A DNA stretch of 64,000 bases from Eriocheir sinensis (Eukaryota > Arthropoda > Malacostraca > Decapoda > Varunidae): the NCBI RefSeq assembly GCF_024679095.1, contig NC_066518.1, forward strand, positions 12,611,357 through 12,675,356, written 5' to 3'. The position numbers and the translations under genes were made by a program. The notes beneath the pieces were generated by a model that saw only the letters and a list, made by a program, of their open reading frames with translations, searched no databases and was not told where the DNA came from. Shown here in pieces: positions 1 to 13,494 of the stretch. Every line of letters starts with the position of its first letter. Within the stretch, counting starts at the first letter, position 1.

Positions 1-440
1 CCTCTTCCTCCTCCATTCTCCTGTCTATCCTTCATCAATTCCCCTTTCCTTCTCTCCCCTTCCCCCCCACCCCACCCCCCGCTATTCAAAGTCCTCCCAC
101 AGTCATTCGCCAATCACACCACTTTCTTGGCCCCCTTTCATGTCTTATTCCCCGCATCATCGTCCTTCGCATCGATCTCTCACGCCGTTCTATTTTCCAT
201 TTGACTCTTTGCTCTGCGTAGTCATCTCCTCTAACCCTTCTTCTTCTTCTTCTTCTTCTTTTTCTTCTTCATCGTCTTCTTCTTCTTCTTCTTCTTCTTC
301 TTCTTCTTCTTCTTCTTCTTCTTCTTCTTTCTCCTCCTCTACTTCTTACTTCTTGTTTTATTTCAACTATATAATTTTAGTTTCATTCACTTCCATCAGC
401 AATCCACGTAAATCTATAGAAAAATAAACTTCTGTAGTCT
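1..440. repeat. Pyrimidine-rich DNA with (TTC)n
   Basis: Low-complexity pyrimidine-rich sequence with an imperfect TTC/TCT trinucleotide tract at about 238-326. The serine-rich open frame across it is a translation of the repeat. No gene signal is visible. Confidence 0.8.
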
Positions 441-524
441 TAAGTTTATACTCTGATTGACGCTCAAGCAACACTCCCGCGGGCCTCTAGTGACTCGCCC
501 CCAAGACACGACAGCCTGGCATAA

Positions 525-762
525 TGAGTCTTTCCCCAGGTTAGCGAGATCGTTTTTGCGTTGGCTTCCACGGGTCCCTTCCTCCCCGCCGCTCTGCCAC
601 ACAATCCCAACACGTATACTTACTTTCCTCTCATATGTTAGGTATAGGTAACATATGACAGGAAGAGATAGGTGATAGGACTGGGTGGTGTAGCAGAGCG
701 ACTGGGAGGAAAAGGACCCACGGGAGCCAACGTCAAAACCAAGGTAAAGAGAAGGGGTCAAA
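525..762. mobile_element. Fold-back (hairpin) element, MITE-like
   Basis: Two arms of roughly 110 bp are imperfect reverse complements. The left arm (about 535-645) runs from a GCGTTGGCTTCC stretch to CATATGTTA, and the right arm (about 650-755) starts TAACATATG and ends with GGGAGCCAACG. The loop is only a few bases (centre near 646). Matching blocks include GTTGGCT, GGGTCC, CGCTCTGC and CATATGTTA in the same order on opposite strands. There is no coding content. It could be a non-autonomous DNA transposon or a fold-back duplication; I see no clear target site duplication. Confidence 0.7.
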
Positions 763-1338
<576 letters not shown>

Positions 1339-1397
1339 TAATTAAACTCATCATAATTATTGAAATTTAATACTCTCCGATGAGTAACGAATGTAAT

Positions 1398-1451
1398 AGA
1401 AGTAGTAGTAGTAGTAGTAGTAGCAGCAGCAGCAGCAGCTGTAGTAGTAGC

Positions 1452-1483
<32 letters not shown>

Positions 1484-1640
1484 GAGGAGGAGGAGGAGGA
1501 GAAGGAGAAAGAAGAAGAGAATTTTCAGTATTTTTAGTAATTGTTTGTGTTGTTATTATTATCGTTTTTGTGGTTTCTGTCGTCGTCATTGTCGTTATGT
1601 TGTCGTCGTCGTCGTTGCTGTCGTTAGGAGGCATAGTCTT
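1398..1640. repeat. Compound AGT/AGC/AGG/GTC trinucleotide tract
   Basis: A run of AGT, AGC and AGG triplets at 1398-1520, then GTC/GTT-rich triplets near 1580-1620. All are low complexity with no coding support. Confidence 0.9.
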
Positions 1641-1780
1641 GTGTAATGAGGCGCTTCCCCCCCCTGCCAACACACCACCCCGATACTGGTCATTGTTGTG
1701 GGCCTGCCGGCGTGTTTGTATAGGTGTGTGTGTGTGTACAAAACTTTCCATTGATCGATGTGCCTCTAAACGTCCATGAA

Positions 1781-1832
<52 letters not shown>

Positions 1833-2204
1833 CTCCCTCCCCCACCCACCCCACACCCACAAACACTCCCCCTCCCTCACACCCACACTCTAAAATTCGC
1901 CGAAAAAAAATATATAAGCCTAAAATAACCTCACATACATTTATCTTTCGGGCTGAGAGCGGCAGTCGATCGCTCGTAAATGCTCGTGTGTGGCGGACGG
2001 GACCTGACTTCAAATTGTTTCCTGGTTACCCGCAAGTCACTCTTTTTTTTTTCTCTCTTTACTATTTGTTTTATTATTTTTCTTTTTTTTTCTCTCTGCT
2101 GTTTATTTATTTGTCTCTCTCCCTCTCTCTCTGTGTGTTTGCCCGCTAGCTTATGATCGAAGTGAGTGTGTGGGTGTTTTTTGTTGTTTGGGGGAGGGGT
2201 GGTG

Positions 2205-2250
<46 letters not shown>

Positions 2251-2683
2251 GGGAGTTTCATAAGCATTCATTCATATTGCCCCAAATTCTCTTCTCTCAT
2301 CCCTTACTTTTTTTCATATACACTCTCTAGCTCCCCGTTCACTTATGTTTTGCTTTATTTTCTCTTCTTCTCTCTTCAGTGCTGCTACTCCCTCCCCCTC
2401 TGGCTATATCCTCATTGCTCTGCCGTTTCAAGTTCTTAGCTTAGCAAATGGCGGGGCCGGAAAGGCTGCAGGGATGGAAGAAAATAATAAACGGCGGAAT
2501 TTTGTGCTCTCAAAGTTCACTGACGTAATTGTTTGTCGAGGTGTTGCAGGATGCTTCGCTCCGCCCCACCGTGTTTTCCGGCCAGCGCTTCGACCCACCC
2601 ACCGCCGGCCGCCGTGTTAATCTCCTATTGTGGATGGTGGGGGAAAGGAGGTTGTGTTTGGTGGTGGCGAGGGGGGGCTGTGT

Positions 2684-2730
<47 letters not shown>

Positions 2731-2868
2731 GGTGGATGTGTGCCCTTTTGATAACAGAAGAAGGGTGACTGGAAAGGATTAGTTTAAATATTCGTCGTGT
2801 TTCTTTTTTAGGGGGCTATTTTTCATGGCATGTGTCCATTTTTTTGTTATTTTTATTCAACTATGCTT
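1641..2868. other. No gene; CA and GT microsatellites
   Basis: Contains (CA)n at about 1790-1832, (GT)n at about 2203-2248 and (GT)n at about 2689-2720, separated by T-rich and mixed sequence. The open frames are interrupted low-complexity translations. I see no exon with paired splice sites. Confidence 0.7.
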
Positions 2869-2975
2869 TTTTTTTTACATGAAAGGATACGGCTCAAGGG
2901 CAACAAAAAGGGTAAAAACAAGAAACACACACAAAAAAAAGGCCCGCTACTCGCCGCTCCCACAAAAGTAAAAAA
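2869..2975 (-). repeat. Retroelement 3' tail (LINE/SINE2 type)
   Basis: Read on the minus strand this has the tail signature seen elsewhere in the window: GCGAGTAGCGGGC, then a T-rich stretch, then TTGCCCTTGAGC, a CCTTT block and a terminal A-run (a T-run on + at 2869-2876). The same tail ends SINE2 (10600-10886) and the LINE fragments at 44.6 and 57.0 kb. Only the 3' end is present. Confidence 0.75.
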
Positions 2976-3916
2976 GTAAAGAGTAGCCAAAAGTAATTAA
3001 GTACAGTAATACCATTAACCCTACTGCCATAATTACATCTGCCAGACTACCATATAATCAACGAGACTTCCATAATGCCTAATGATAATGACAATATCAG
3101 CCATACTACCAAAAAGTCAACCATACTACCATAATAATATCAATCAACATATAACAGAGACCTTTTACTCTACCTCGACTCGCCATAAGGTCATGTTAAA
3201 AGCGTTATTCACTTACTTTACTTATACTTTCCCCTTTATTCAATACTTGCAACTCTCTTATTCGTGCCCAAACTCCTTTTACATTTCCTTAAAACAATGC
3301 AGCAGGAACATCACCAGGGGCAGTAGCAGAAGCAGATGTTTTCCTCCCTTTCTATACTCATCGTTTACTGGCGCGCATCTCCAAGAGTGTTCAGACTCCG
3401 CTCCGCCTCGTATTCAGGGCGTGAGTCCAAACTGCTTGTTCCTCCTGATGGTATTGGAGGCTTCCGGCTGCATGGAGGCTTTCGTATACACCCCCGCCTT
3501 TCTTATACCTTTCTCCTCCCCCCTCACCGCCACCGCCACCCGCTCGCAGAAACAACCCTGAAAAGGAAGAGGAAAGTTGAATTTGCACCGAAACGTTTTC
3601 TTTTAAGATCTGAGTCTCATCTGGCGTAATCGCGGGGTACAGTCGCCTCCGTTTAGTCCTTCGTCCCATTGTGAGCTTGACCGAGCCTCTTCGTTGCACT
3701 TTCCTCGGCGCTTTCCTTGGCTGTGGAAGAGGCCGCTTTTGTGTCCGGGGGAAAGAAGAAGTCTGGTTTGGTGTCTCTGCCTCTTTTTCTCTCTCTCTCT
3801 CTCTTGTCTGTACTTTGTGTTTGTGTGTTTGGGGTTGGGGGGTGGAGGGGGAGGGGGAGGAGAAGGGAACTAGTGGCCGTTCTCAATGCAAAAGAAAGTG
3901 TTTCTGGTTTCTCATA

Positions 3917-3917
<1 letters not shown>
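2976..3917. other. No supported gene; imperfect CCATACTACC repeat
   Basis: At 3000-3150 the words CCATACTACC and close variants recur. The remainder to 3900 is mixed-composition sequence. Two overlapping frames of about 100-160 codons exist here but show no recognisable domain or splice context, so I do not call them. Confidence 0.55.
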
Positions 3918-3967
<50 letters not shown>

Positions 3968-4300
3968 GGGGGGAGGTATGGAGCACAGGAGGGAGAAAGG
4001 GAAGACAGATTTCCGGAAAGGAGGAGGAGAAGGAAAAGAGGAAGGAAGACAGTGAAAATGAAGGAAAATGTGAGGAAAGAGGAAACGATAGAAGACAAAG
4101 GGAATGATGAAATAAAATAACACTGAAGAAGAGGAAAAGGGAGAGAGATAAAAGAAGGATGATAGGAGGAAAAGAAGGAGGAAGCAGAAAGGTAAAAAGA
4201 AGTAACACTGAGGAAGAGGAAAAATAGGAGAAGGAGGAAGAGAGAGAGAGGGATAACAGGACAACAGTTGGAGGGAGGGAAGGAAAGGAGGAGAGAAGTA
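3918..4300. repeat. (GT)n followed by purine-rich GGAAGA tract
   Basis: (GT)n at 3918-3965, then about 330 bp of GGAAGA-type purine-rich sequence with AAATAACACTGA recurring at about 4114 and a related block at 4204. Open frames on both strands are low complexity. Confidence 0.8.
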
Positions 4301-4489
4301 AGCATTGGTCCCCCTCCCCCCCTCCCCCAACGACCCCCCTTGGCCCCCTCACTCTTTGTCCCAGCGCTGCCACACTCAATATCTGGAGGCGTGGTCAGTG
4401 CGTCTCCACCTTCCTCGTCTTCATTGTCACCTGGAACAGACAGGATCCAATCAAGGGGCCCCGAAGGGAGAGGGAGAGGAAGAGGGAGA

Positions 4490-4917
4490 GAACATAAGAA
4501 CATAAGAACGTAAGGAGTCTGCAAGAGGCCGGTTGGCCTATACAAGGCAGCTCCTGTAATCTTAACCCCACCTTACCTCACTATCCATGACTTTATCCAA
4601 CCTTGTCTTGAACGTATCTATGGTATTGGCACCCACAACATGGCTGCCAAGCCTGTTCCATTCATCCACCACTCTATTGGTAAACCAATTCTTGCCTATG
4701 TCTTTGTTGAATCTGAATTTATCTAACTTAAAACCATTGCTACGTGTCCTACTTGGTTCTTTTACAACCAAAACCCTATTGACATCCCCTTTATTGAAGC
4801 CCTTCATCCATTTATAGACTTCGATCAGGTCTCCTCGCAACCTTCGCCTTTCTAGAGTGTAGATTTAAATGCTTCAGTCTGTCCTCATAAGGCAAGTTTC
4901 TCACCCCCTGAATCATC
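4490..4917 (-). mobile_element. 5'-truncated CR1-like LINE, family B, 3' end
   Basis: A minus-strand 3' fragment of a non-LTR retrotransposon. It contains the C-terminal end of the reverse transcriptase ORF and a short 3' UTR that ends in three near-copies of an 8-bp unit (CTTATGTT in sense orientation, 4490-4513). Short terminal repeats of 8 bp instead of poly-A are a known hallmark of CR1-clade elements. Its sense-strand flanks are both pyrimidine tracts: CTCCCTCTTCC downstream and (CT)n upstream. Sequence differs clearly from the LINE at 34.45-37.6 kb, so it is a separate family. Confidence 0.85.
4562..4840 (-). pseudogene. LINE ORF2 C-terminus (truncated)
   Basis: A 92-codon frame beginning MRGDLIEVYKWMKG and containing WFTNRVVDEWNRLG, which matches the post-RT C-terminal region of CR1/L2-like ORF2 (RGDMIQVFKYL and FSNRVVHHWNSLP in the copy at 37.2-37.5 kb). 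Upstream codons RNLPYEDRLKHLNLH are present at about 4855-4905 but in another frame, joined to LERRRLRGDL by a small deletion near 4857. The copy is truncated and cannot encode an enzyme. Confidence 0.85.
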
Positions 4918-4918
4918 T

Positions 4919-5753
<835 letters not shown>

Positions 5754-6130
5754 TTTTTTTTTTTTTTTTTTTACGTTGTTGCCTATTGCGCCGGTAGGCA
5801 TCTTCCCGGTGGGGCCTGATGGTCGGCCCAAGGCTTCTTCCAGGTGGGGCCTGATGGTCGGCCCAGCCCGTTCTGGCGCAGGCGATTGTTTATAGTGGCG
5901 CCATCTTGTATTGGCTCATGCTGCCCCCCGGAACTCGTTCTTGATTCGCTTGGACGGCTTCCTCTAGAGTCCGGGTTGATGGGTGGTCTTCAGGACAGCA
6001 TGTGGGTAGTTTTAAGCCACTCGGCGGTGACTGAAAAATCCGAGTGGTAGCGTGAGGATTCGAACCCGCGTCGTCCATCACGCGGCGAATGTGGGTCCAG
6101 TACGCTATCACTTCGGCCACCGCCTACCCT
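5754..6130 (-). mobile_element. tRNA-derived SINE (SINE1)
   Basis: On the minus strand a tRNA-like head carries an A box (TGGCCGAAGTG, 6109-6119) and a B box (GGGTTCGAATCC, 6056-6067), the internal RNA polymerase III promoter of tRNA-derived SINEs. The body contains GGGGGGCAGCATGAGCC, a module also found in SINE2, then two near-copies of a 22-bp unit containing GGCCGACCATCAGGCCCC (about 5808-5832 and 5843-5865), and it ends in a poly-A tail (T-run 5754-5772). It sits inside CCTAA-type repeat sequence on both sides. It is not a functional tRNA: the body is far too long. Confidence 0.88.
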
Positions 6131-6132
6131 AA

Positions 6133-6395
6133 ACCATAACCTGGACTGTAACCTAACCTAACCTAACCTAACCTAACCTGCTCTGTAGTCTAACCTAACC
6201 TAACCTAACCTGCTCTGTAGTCTAACCTAACCTGCTCTATAGTCTAACCTAACCTAACCTAACTTGCTCTGTAGTCTAACCTAACCTAACCTAACCTGCT
6301 CTGTAGCCTAACCTAACCTAACTTAACCTGCTCTGTAGTCTAACCTAACCTAACCTGCCCTATAACTTAATCTAACCTAACCTGCCTTGCCCTGT
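6133..6395. repeat. Interstitial telomere-like CCTAA array
   Basis: Many tandem AACCT units, the complement of the arthropod telomeric TTAGG, are interrupted at regular spacing by the 12-mer TGCTCTGTAGTC or variants, giving a higher-order unit of roughly 25-45 bp. The units decay toward 6360-6395. Too short and degenerate for an active telomere; most likely an interstitial array or a satellite derived from it. Confidence 0.9.
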
Positions 6396-7002
6396 TCATG
6401 AGTGGGCGTCACGTACCAGTAGAGATATAGGGAATACACCGCCACCGGGGGGACACACTGCGCTGCCCGGCCCTCCTCGCTCGTTGCTGGTGGTGTACGT
6501 TGAACCAATTTCGTTAAGTACACAGTGCGGCGCTGCGGCAGCCGTGCGTCACCCGCTAATGCCCGAAGTAATTACAGTGATCATCTTGACCGGTAGTGGA
6601 ATTGTAATAACCATCGCTCCCTCTTGTTTATTGTGATGGGAAAAAGAATCATGGTATACAGCGGCAACAACAACAGCATCAGCACGGAACGTTACACTGA
6701 CTCACTGACCTCTGCAAGCCTCCCCCCTCTCACCCCTAACCCCTTACTCTTCTTCCCCTGTCAGGCAGTAAAACTCAGCATTATGTTCAAGTACAGGTTG
6801 ATATATTATTACTCGATGGTTAAGCACTTATTTCCTTGCGAGGCATTGTCATAAATCCCCTGACTGCTCCGCCTTCAATCCCGAGAATGATCCGCATCCA
6901 TTAAACACCTGAAGAATGGCCCCGCCGGTTCGGGCTTCCGTTCCCCATCTACCTCGAGGCGGTCGGAGCTGCGCGCGGCGTCCCAACTCTGGCGCCCGTA
7001 TT
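6396..7002. other. Unique-looking sequence, no gene
   Basis: Mixed-composition DNA with short open frames only and no repeat that I recognise. Confidence 0.5.
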
Positions 7003-7215
7003 TTTAAACCTTTCGGCGCCCAATCACACATTTGACACAGCTTTCGTAGGAGTTGTGGGCAGTTCCAGTGGTAATTTAATGATCCTGGTGGTAGTCTGAC
7101 CCTTTCTCTGTACCATGAACCTAAAAAAAACACTCATGAGAACCCGATTGATCCATTTGTTGGCCCTTGCGGAAGTTGCTGATGTGAGAGGCGAAAGCGT
7201 TTGATAGCCTAATAC
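7003..7215 (-). repeat. Family R interspersed repeat, copy a
   Basis: About 200 bp matching the reverse complement of the copies at 9.9 and 63.8 kb. Shared blocks in order (sense): CTCACATCAGC, GGGTTCTCATGAGTG, GGTTCATGGTACAGA, GTCAGACTACCACCAGGATC, CCACAACTCCTACGAAAGC and GGCGCCGAAAGGTTTAA. No ORF, no visible pol III boxes and no clear terminal repeats, so its class is unknown. Confidence 0.85.
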
Positions 7216-7663
7216 CGATTTTGGTCACCTCAAGAATATATGCATTTCTGGATTAGTGTTTCCTTCAAATCGTAACAATAATCTCGGGAGGAATTCCACC
7301 CACTGCATTATATCGAGTCAATGATATTAATGGATTTGCGCGTTCAGTGAAAGCGTTAAACATTCATGAAATCTTTGGCGCGGCGAAGTCCATGGAGTGA
7401 AAACTGTGTTGGTTGGTTGGTTGCACGGGTCGTTGGCGATGACTTGTTTGCGTTTGCAGGCTCATAATGCACGATAAACAGCCCGCCGCGCTGATCCACT
7501 TAACGGTGTAGTGGCAGTCGCATGTCGGTGATCTGTGGCCACTCAATGATCCTCGAAAATAGTGATTCCCGGACCTCGTAGCCATCACTTGTGCATGTTG
7601 AATGTGTAACCGCTGCCTCCCGTCACTTATTACTGTTTGTGCATGTGTGTGGTGGGGGGAGGA

Positions 7664-7720
<57 letters not shown>

Positions 7721-8688
7721 GTATATAGAAAATAAACGAAGTAGATTTTGCGAGCTCTTGGCCTAGTTTGACTTCTTATGAGGGAGACGCCAAATCGATG
7801 ACCCTGCAAACTTCACACCAAGACATATTCCACTAAATAAGAGAAACTGCAGGGTGCTAACTGAGGCAACGTGGATGAGGCATAGGCGCTCTCTAAGAAA
7901 CGGAGCTATTTCTGGAGGCGTTATGTGACTCGTAGCTCCTCCCTTCACCCTCCAGTTTTCGGCAAATGTTTGGGCAACGCCAAGAAAAGTTGGAACAAAA
8001 TATTTAATGCATAAGAGCAAAGATATTCGACCCAGTTAAAACTTCGGCACTCAGGCAGGCACTCAGGCGGCAGGGCGTAGATTAAGTGTTCATAAAACTT
8101 TTGGATGCTATATTATATTGAGGACAGCTCGGCAACCACTAAACTCCACACGAAAAGCAAAAATATTTCAATTAAAAAAAGACGTGAGAAAAGGTGGCAC
8201 AATCTCTAGAATGATTCACGATTTAAATAGAAGTCCTATATGAACGATTTTGATTACGTTGGAATAAGGATAGACTGTGAATACCTTAGTAAATTTAGAT
8301 TCCCCGGCGATAAAGTCATACCTAGTAATTCTGAGAAAAGCTTAACAATGAATGATCGATATCGTGTTTCATTCAGGAGTAAATAAAGTGTTTTTGTCCA
8401 GTAAACAAATTTAAGTAAACAAACAGAAATCATTATTATTATTGGGCAATCTGCATTATGAGAGCTTTTTTATTTTTTATTTTTTATATTTTGCTGATAG
8501 ACTAAATTTTTGCTTTTAGGGAATTGATAAAGATTTTCCCATTATAACAGAGAGTCGAGGAGATAGAAATACAGCTCATAATATAATTTTAGATGACGGG
8601 AAGAGACAAGGGACTTTACTTATGAAGAAAGGCGATACAAATTAATTGAAACACTCTTTTTGATTGTATGTAATTGCTCTCCCAACGT

Positions 8689-8690
<2 letters not shown>
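7216..8690. other. AT-richer unique sequence, no gene; (GT)n
   Basis: Contains (GT)n at about 7663-7719 and otherwise non-repetitive sequence, AT-rich after 8040. Open frames are short and without recognisable domains. Confidence 0.6.

Positions 8691-8750
<60 letters not shown>
8691..8750. repeat. (ATT)n microsatellite
   Basis: About 60 bp of uninterrupted ATT repeat. Confidence 0.97.
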
Positions 8751-8751
<1 letters not shown>

Positions 8752-9161
8752 CACTAGAAAGTCCACACACATGTCAATTTTAACCTTATGCTTCAATAAT
8801 TTTGGTTCCTGTCCCCTTGTGCTTCGTAAAGGATGTATTTTGCTTATATATTAATTATTTTATCTATGTTTTCGTTGTAGTAATTAGGAGTTACTTTATA
8901 TTATTTTTTCATTTCTCAATCCCTTATTATTTCTATCATTATCATTATTATCATTATCACTAGCGCTTAAGTCTGTGTATATTCTTCATTTTCACCGCCC
9001 CCCGCGCCTACTCGCTCGCCCCTCTGTGTTTTCATTTGAATTAGCATCGTCCTCTCTCGCCCTGCCTCCACGCGCGCTCCCCTCCTCGCTCTCCGCTTCC
9101 TCTGTTTATCTTCTTTCCTGCTTCCCCTCCGCGCCAAGCTTTGCTGTTTTAACTTTTTCAC

Positions 9162-9231
<70 letters not shown>

Positions 9232-9889
9232 TATCAATCCTGCATGCCCTTCCTCCTATTCCTCCATCCTTCATTCATCGTACTTCATTCCTTCCTCCCT
9301 TCTCCATCTCTCCCCTACTCCTCCCTCTTCCTCCGTACTTCATTCCTCCAGCCTCTTTCCTTCATTCCTCTTCCCTCCTCCATCTCTCCCCCTCCCCGGC
9401 CATCACTCCGCGTCCTGGCCAGAGCCTCTCCAGGAGTCCTTTAGATCAAGAGTTCGAAGACGCAGAAATTTCCCCCGGGAGGAGGTGGAGGGGCGTGCCT
9501 CACCGTAGTTAATCCTTGCCACCCCTTACGACTCCCCCGCCCTTCCGCCTCTTCCTCCTTCTGCCCCTCCTGCCCCCGCCCCCTTGCCCTCATACTTCCT
9601 CCTTGCCTCCGCGAATGTCAGGGATGCAAACTTGGTCGTAACTTAAGCCTCAGGGGCGCCAGGGGAGGCTTGGGCTGGATTAGGGACTTTGTGGTAGACG
9701 TGACTTGTGGTTTTAAGGGGCGAGAAGGAGATTTTCTAAGGGGTTGAGGAGGCTCCGGTCCCCCACGTGGGCAGAAGGAGCGTGGACCTATGGGATGAAA
9801 GTCCTTGGTGTGGACTTACTAATAGGAACGGAGGTCTATGGGGGTGTTAGTGTTTGGTCGGTATTCTCGTATTCTCAGACTCTTCCGCC
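8751..9889. other. No gene; (CT)n and pyrimidine-rich DNA
   Basis: AT-rich sequence to 8990, CT-rich sequence with (CT)n at 9166-9226, then CTTCATTCCTCC-type imperfect repeats to about 9400 and GC-rich unique sequence to 9889. No splice-bounded exon was recognised. Confidence 0.6.
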
Positions 9890-10110
9890 TTTTTCCGCCC
9901 CTCACATCAACTGTTTCCAAAGGCCGTAAAGGAGATTGATCGAGTTCTCATGAGTGCTTTTTTTTCCCCCGTTCATGGTACAGAAGCTTTGCCAAACTAC
10001 CACCAGGGCCATAAAACTTCCTCCCCTCCCTGGAAATACCCACAACTCCTACGAAAGTCTTGTCAAATAATGTGTCCTTGGGCGCCGAAATGTTTAATAA
10101 TATGTCCCTT
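9890..10110 (+). repeat. Family R interspersed repeat, copy b
   Basis: Sense-orientation copy. Shares with the other copies CACATCAACTGTTTCCAAAG, GAGTTCTCATGAGTG, TTCATGGTACAGAAG, AAACTACCACCAGGGCCATA, CCACAACTCCTACGAAAG and CGCCGAAATGTTTAATAATA. Non-coding. Confidence 0.88.
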
Positions 10111-10599
10111 TAACTTTAAACTACTTCTACTCCTCCCACTTATTTGCCTGGCACCTCAACACCAGCCTTCAGCCACTGTTTTGCGTCTCGACGAAGAAGA
10201 AACATAGAAGGAGCGAAGAGGCATATTGGATATGTTTGATTCTTCCTGGTCATGTTTAGCATCTCTGGGGTTATAATCTTACCTTTCTTAAGAGATCAGA
10301 AAACTCACTGATTCTGGCTCGGTTTATTTCTATCCTGTGAGTGACGTCTTGATCTACCTACTCCTTAGAGATCTTGTGATGAACGTGTCTGGGTGGAAAC
10401 AAAAAGAAAAAGTGAAGAGATAATGTCAGAGATGCTATTTCTGGGTGTAAGAAAGAAACACAGACACCGGTAGAAAATGTTGATGATATTGAGTGGCTCT
10501 AATGGTAACTTTCTATTTTTTAGGTGCTCCTTATAGCGACCCCGTTCCGTTAGTGACGTAGGCGAAGTTTATTTATAGTGGCTGCCGTGGTATATGACT
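10111..10599. other. Unique-looking sequence, no gene
   Basis: Mixed-composition sequence with no exon, RNA gene or recognisable repeat. Confidence 0.5.
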
Positions 10600-10886
10600 T
10601 TTTTTTTTCTTTTTTTTTTTTTTTTTACAGCAGAGGAGTCCGTTCAAGGGCATAAAAAAAAGTAATCAAATGTGAAAAAAAGCCCGCTACTCACATGACA
10701 TTTCCTTGGCCCATGCTGCCCCTCGGTGCTGTACTTGACCGAAGTCGCCGAAGTTAGAGTTGACTGATGATCTGTGCTGCTACTAGGCGATGGTTGAAAA
10801 TTATCATCGTCTATCGGTGGGACTCGAACCTGCGTCCCCGGGCTCACCACACCCGCTCGCTGTCCACTCGACCACCGCCTCCCCGA
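10600..10886 (-). mobile_element. tRNA-derived SINE with LINE-type tail (SINE2)
   Basis: On the minus strand: a tRNA-like head with an A box (TGGTCGAGTGG, 10864-10874) and a B box (GGTTCGAGTCCC, 10819-10830); a central part containing GAGGGGCAGCATGGGCC, shared with SINE1; then the tail GAGTAGCGGGC, a T-rich stretch, ATGCCCTTGAAC, CTCCTCTGCTGT and poly-A. That tail is the same as the 3' end of the LINE fragments at 44.6 and 57.0 kb. This is the usual arrangement of a SINE that borrows the reverse transcriptase of a partner LINE. Confidence 0.88.
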
Positions 10887-11074
10887 ACTGATGGTAATTT
10901 GAGTCGCTGATATATATTCTGAGAGATTTGGGTGGAGTTTAAATGCACGGTCTTGGTTGCGACGGGTGGTTGGATGAGTAACTTCCCGAGGGTCGCCGCG
11001 TGGTCCGCCTCTCACAGCTGGTCCGCAACACACCGCCGGACGTCCTCATTGAGATATATTTGCATACCAGATTG

Positions 11075-11122
<48 letters not shown>

Positions 11123-11204
11123 TGTTTGGTAAAGAGAATGCACACAACAAACACAAAACATTAGTAAGCTTTCCCTGCACCGTGCTTCATATCTTTGAAT
11201 GAAA

Positions 11205-11269
<65 letters not shown>

Positions 11270-11406
11270 CACAAACACGCATCACAAAGAAGCAGCAACA
11301 ACAGCAACAGACGAAGTAATAGGAATCCATGGAAACTCAAATTACTGAAAGAGAAGCCACAAAATAATAATAGCAGAAGTGATAGTAGTAGTGGTAGCAG
11401 TATAGC

Positions 11407-11448
<42 letters not shown>

Positions 11449-11520
11449 TGTAGTAAGAAAGACAAAGGAACGACCATTGACATCACCTCCGCTACAAAAG
11501 GAGTCTAACCCAACCAACAT
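10887..11520. other. No gene; GT, CA and GTA microsatellites
   Basis: (GT)n at 11079-11119 and (CA)n at 11208-11268 lie in opposite strand sense about 90 bp apart, so the transcript could fold. (GTA)n lies at 11406-11448. Open frames are repeat translations. Confidence 0.75.
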
Positions 11521-11780
11521 CAAGGTGAGGTGAGGTCAAGTGAGGTAAAGTGAGGCTAGGTTAGGTTGGGCTAGGTTAGGTTAGGTGAGGCGAGGTGAGA
11601 AAGAGAAGCAGGGTGAGGTGAGGTTAGGCAAGGCAAGGTAAGGTAAGGTGAGTTGAGGTGAGGTGAGAGAAAGTGAGGCTAGGTTAGGTTAGGTGAGGCG
11701 AGGTGAGAAAGATAAGCAGGGTGAGGTGAGGCTAGGCAAGGCAAGGTGAGGTAAGGTGAGTTGAGGTGAGGTGATGTGAG
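11521..11780. repeat. AGGTGAGGT/TTAGG-like minisatellite with ~110-bp higher order
   Basis: Pentamer-like words GAGGT, TTAGG, AAGGC and AAGGT form an array with two long near-identical blocks (about 11550-11665 and 11668-11775), each passing through AGTGAGGCTAGGTTAGG, GAGGCGAGGTGAGAAAGA, AAGCAGGGTGAGGTGAGG and GGTGAGTTGAGGTGAGG. It looks like a degenerate TTAGG-derived array. Confidence 0.85.
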
Positions 11781-13340
<1,560 letters not shown>

Positions 13341-13490
13341 GTTAAACTATCCCGAAATTGACCTCTCTTTCGGCCACCTCTTTTTATTTTTTTATTTTTT
13401 TAGGAGCAGCGAGTAGCGGTCTTTTTTTATTATTGTCTCCTTTTTTGTGCCCTTGAGCTGTTTCCTTTGTTGTAAAAAAAAAAAAATTGC
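13341..13490 (+). repeat. LINE family C 3' tail
   Basis: Begins with TCCCGAAATTGACCTCTCTT, as does the end of the LINE fragment at 44.88 kb, then GGAGCAGCGAGTAGCGG, a T-rich run, GTGCCCTTGAGCTG, CCTTTGTTGT and a terminal poly-A. A severely 5'-truncated 3' end. Confidence 0.8.
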
Positions 13491-13494
13491 TTGG

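Noticed and set aside
6056..6119. tRNA gene
   Set aside because: A and B boxes are present, but no complete cloverleaf is closed and the transcript continues into a SINE body with poly-A.
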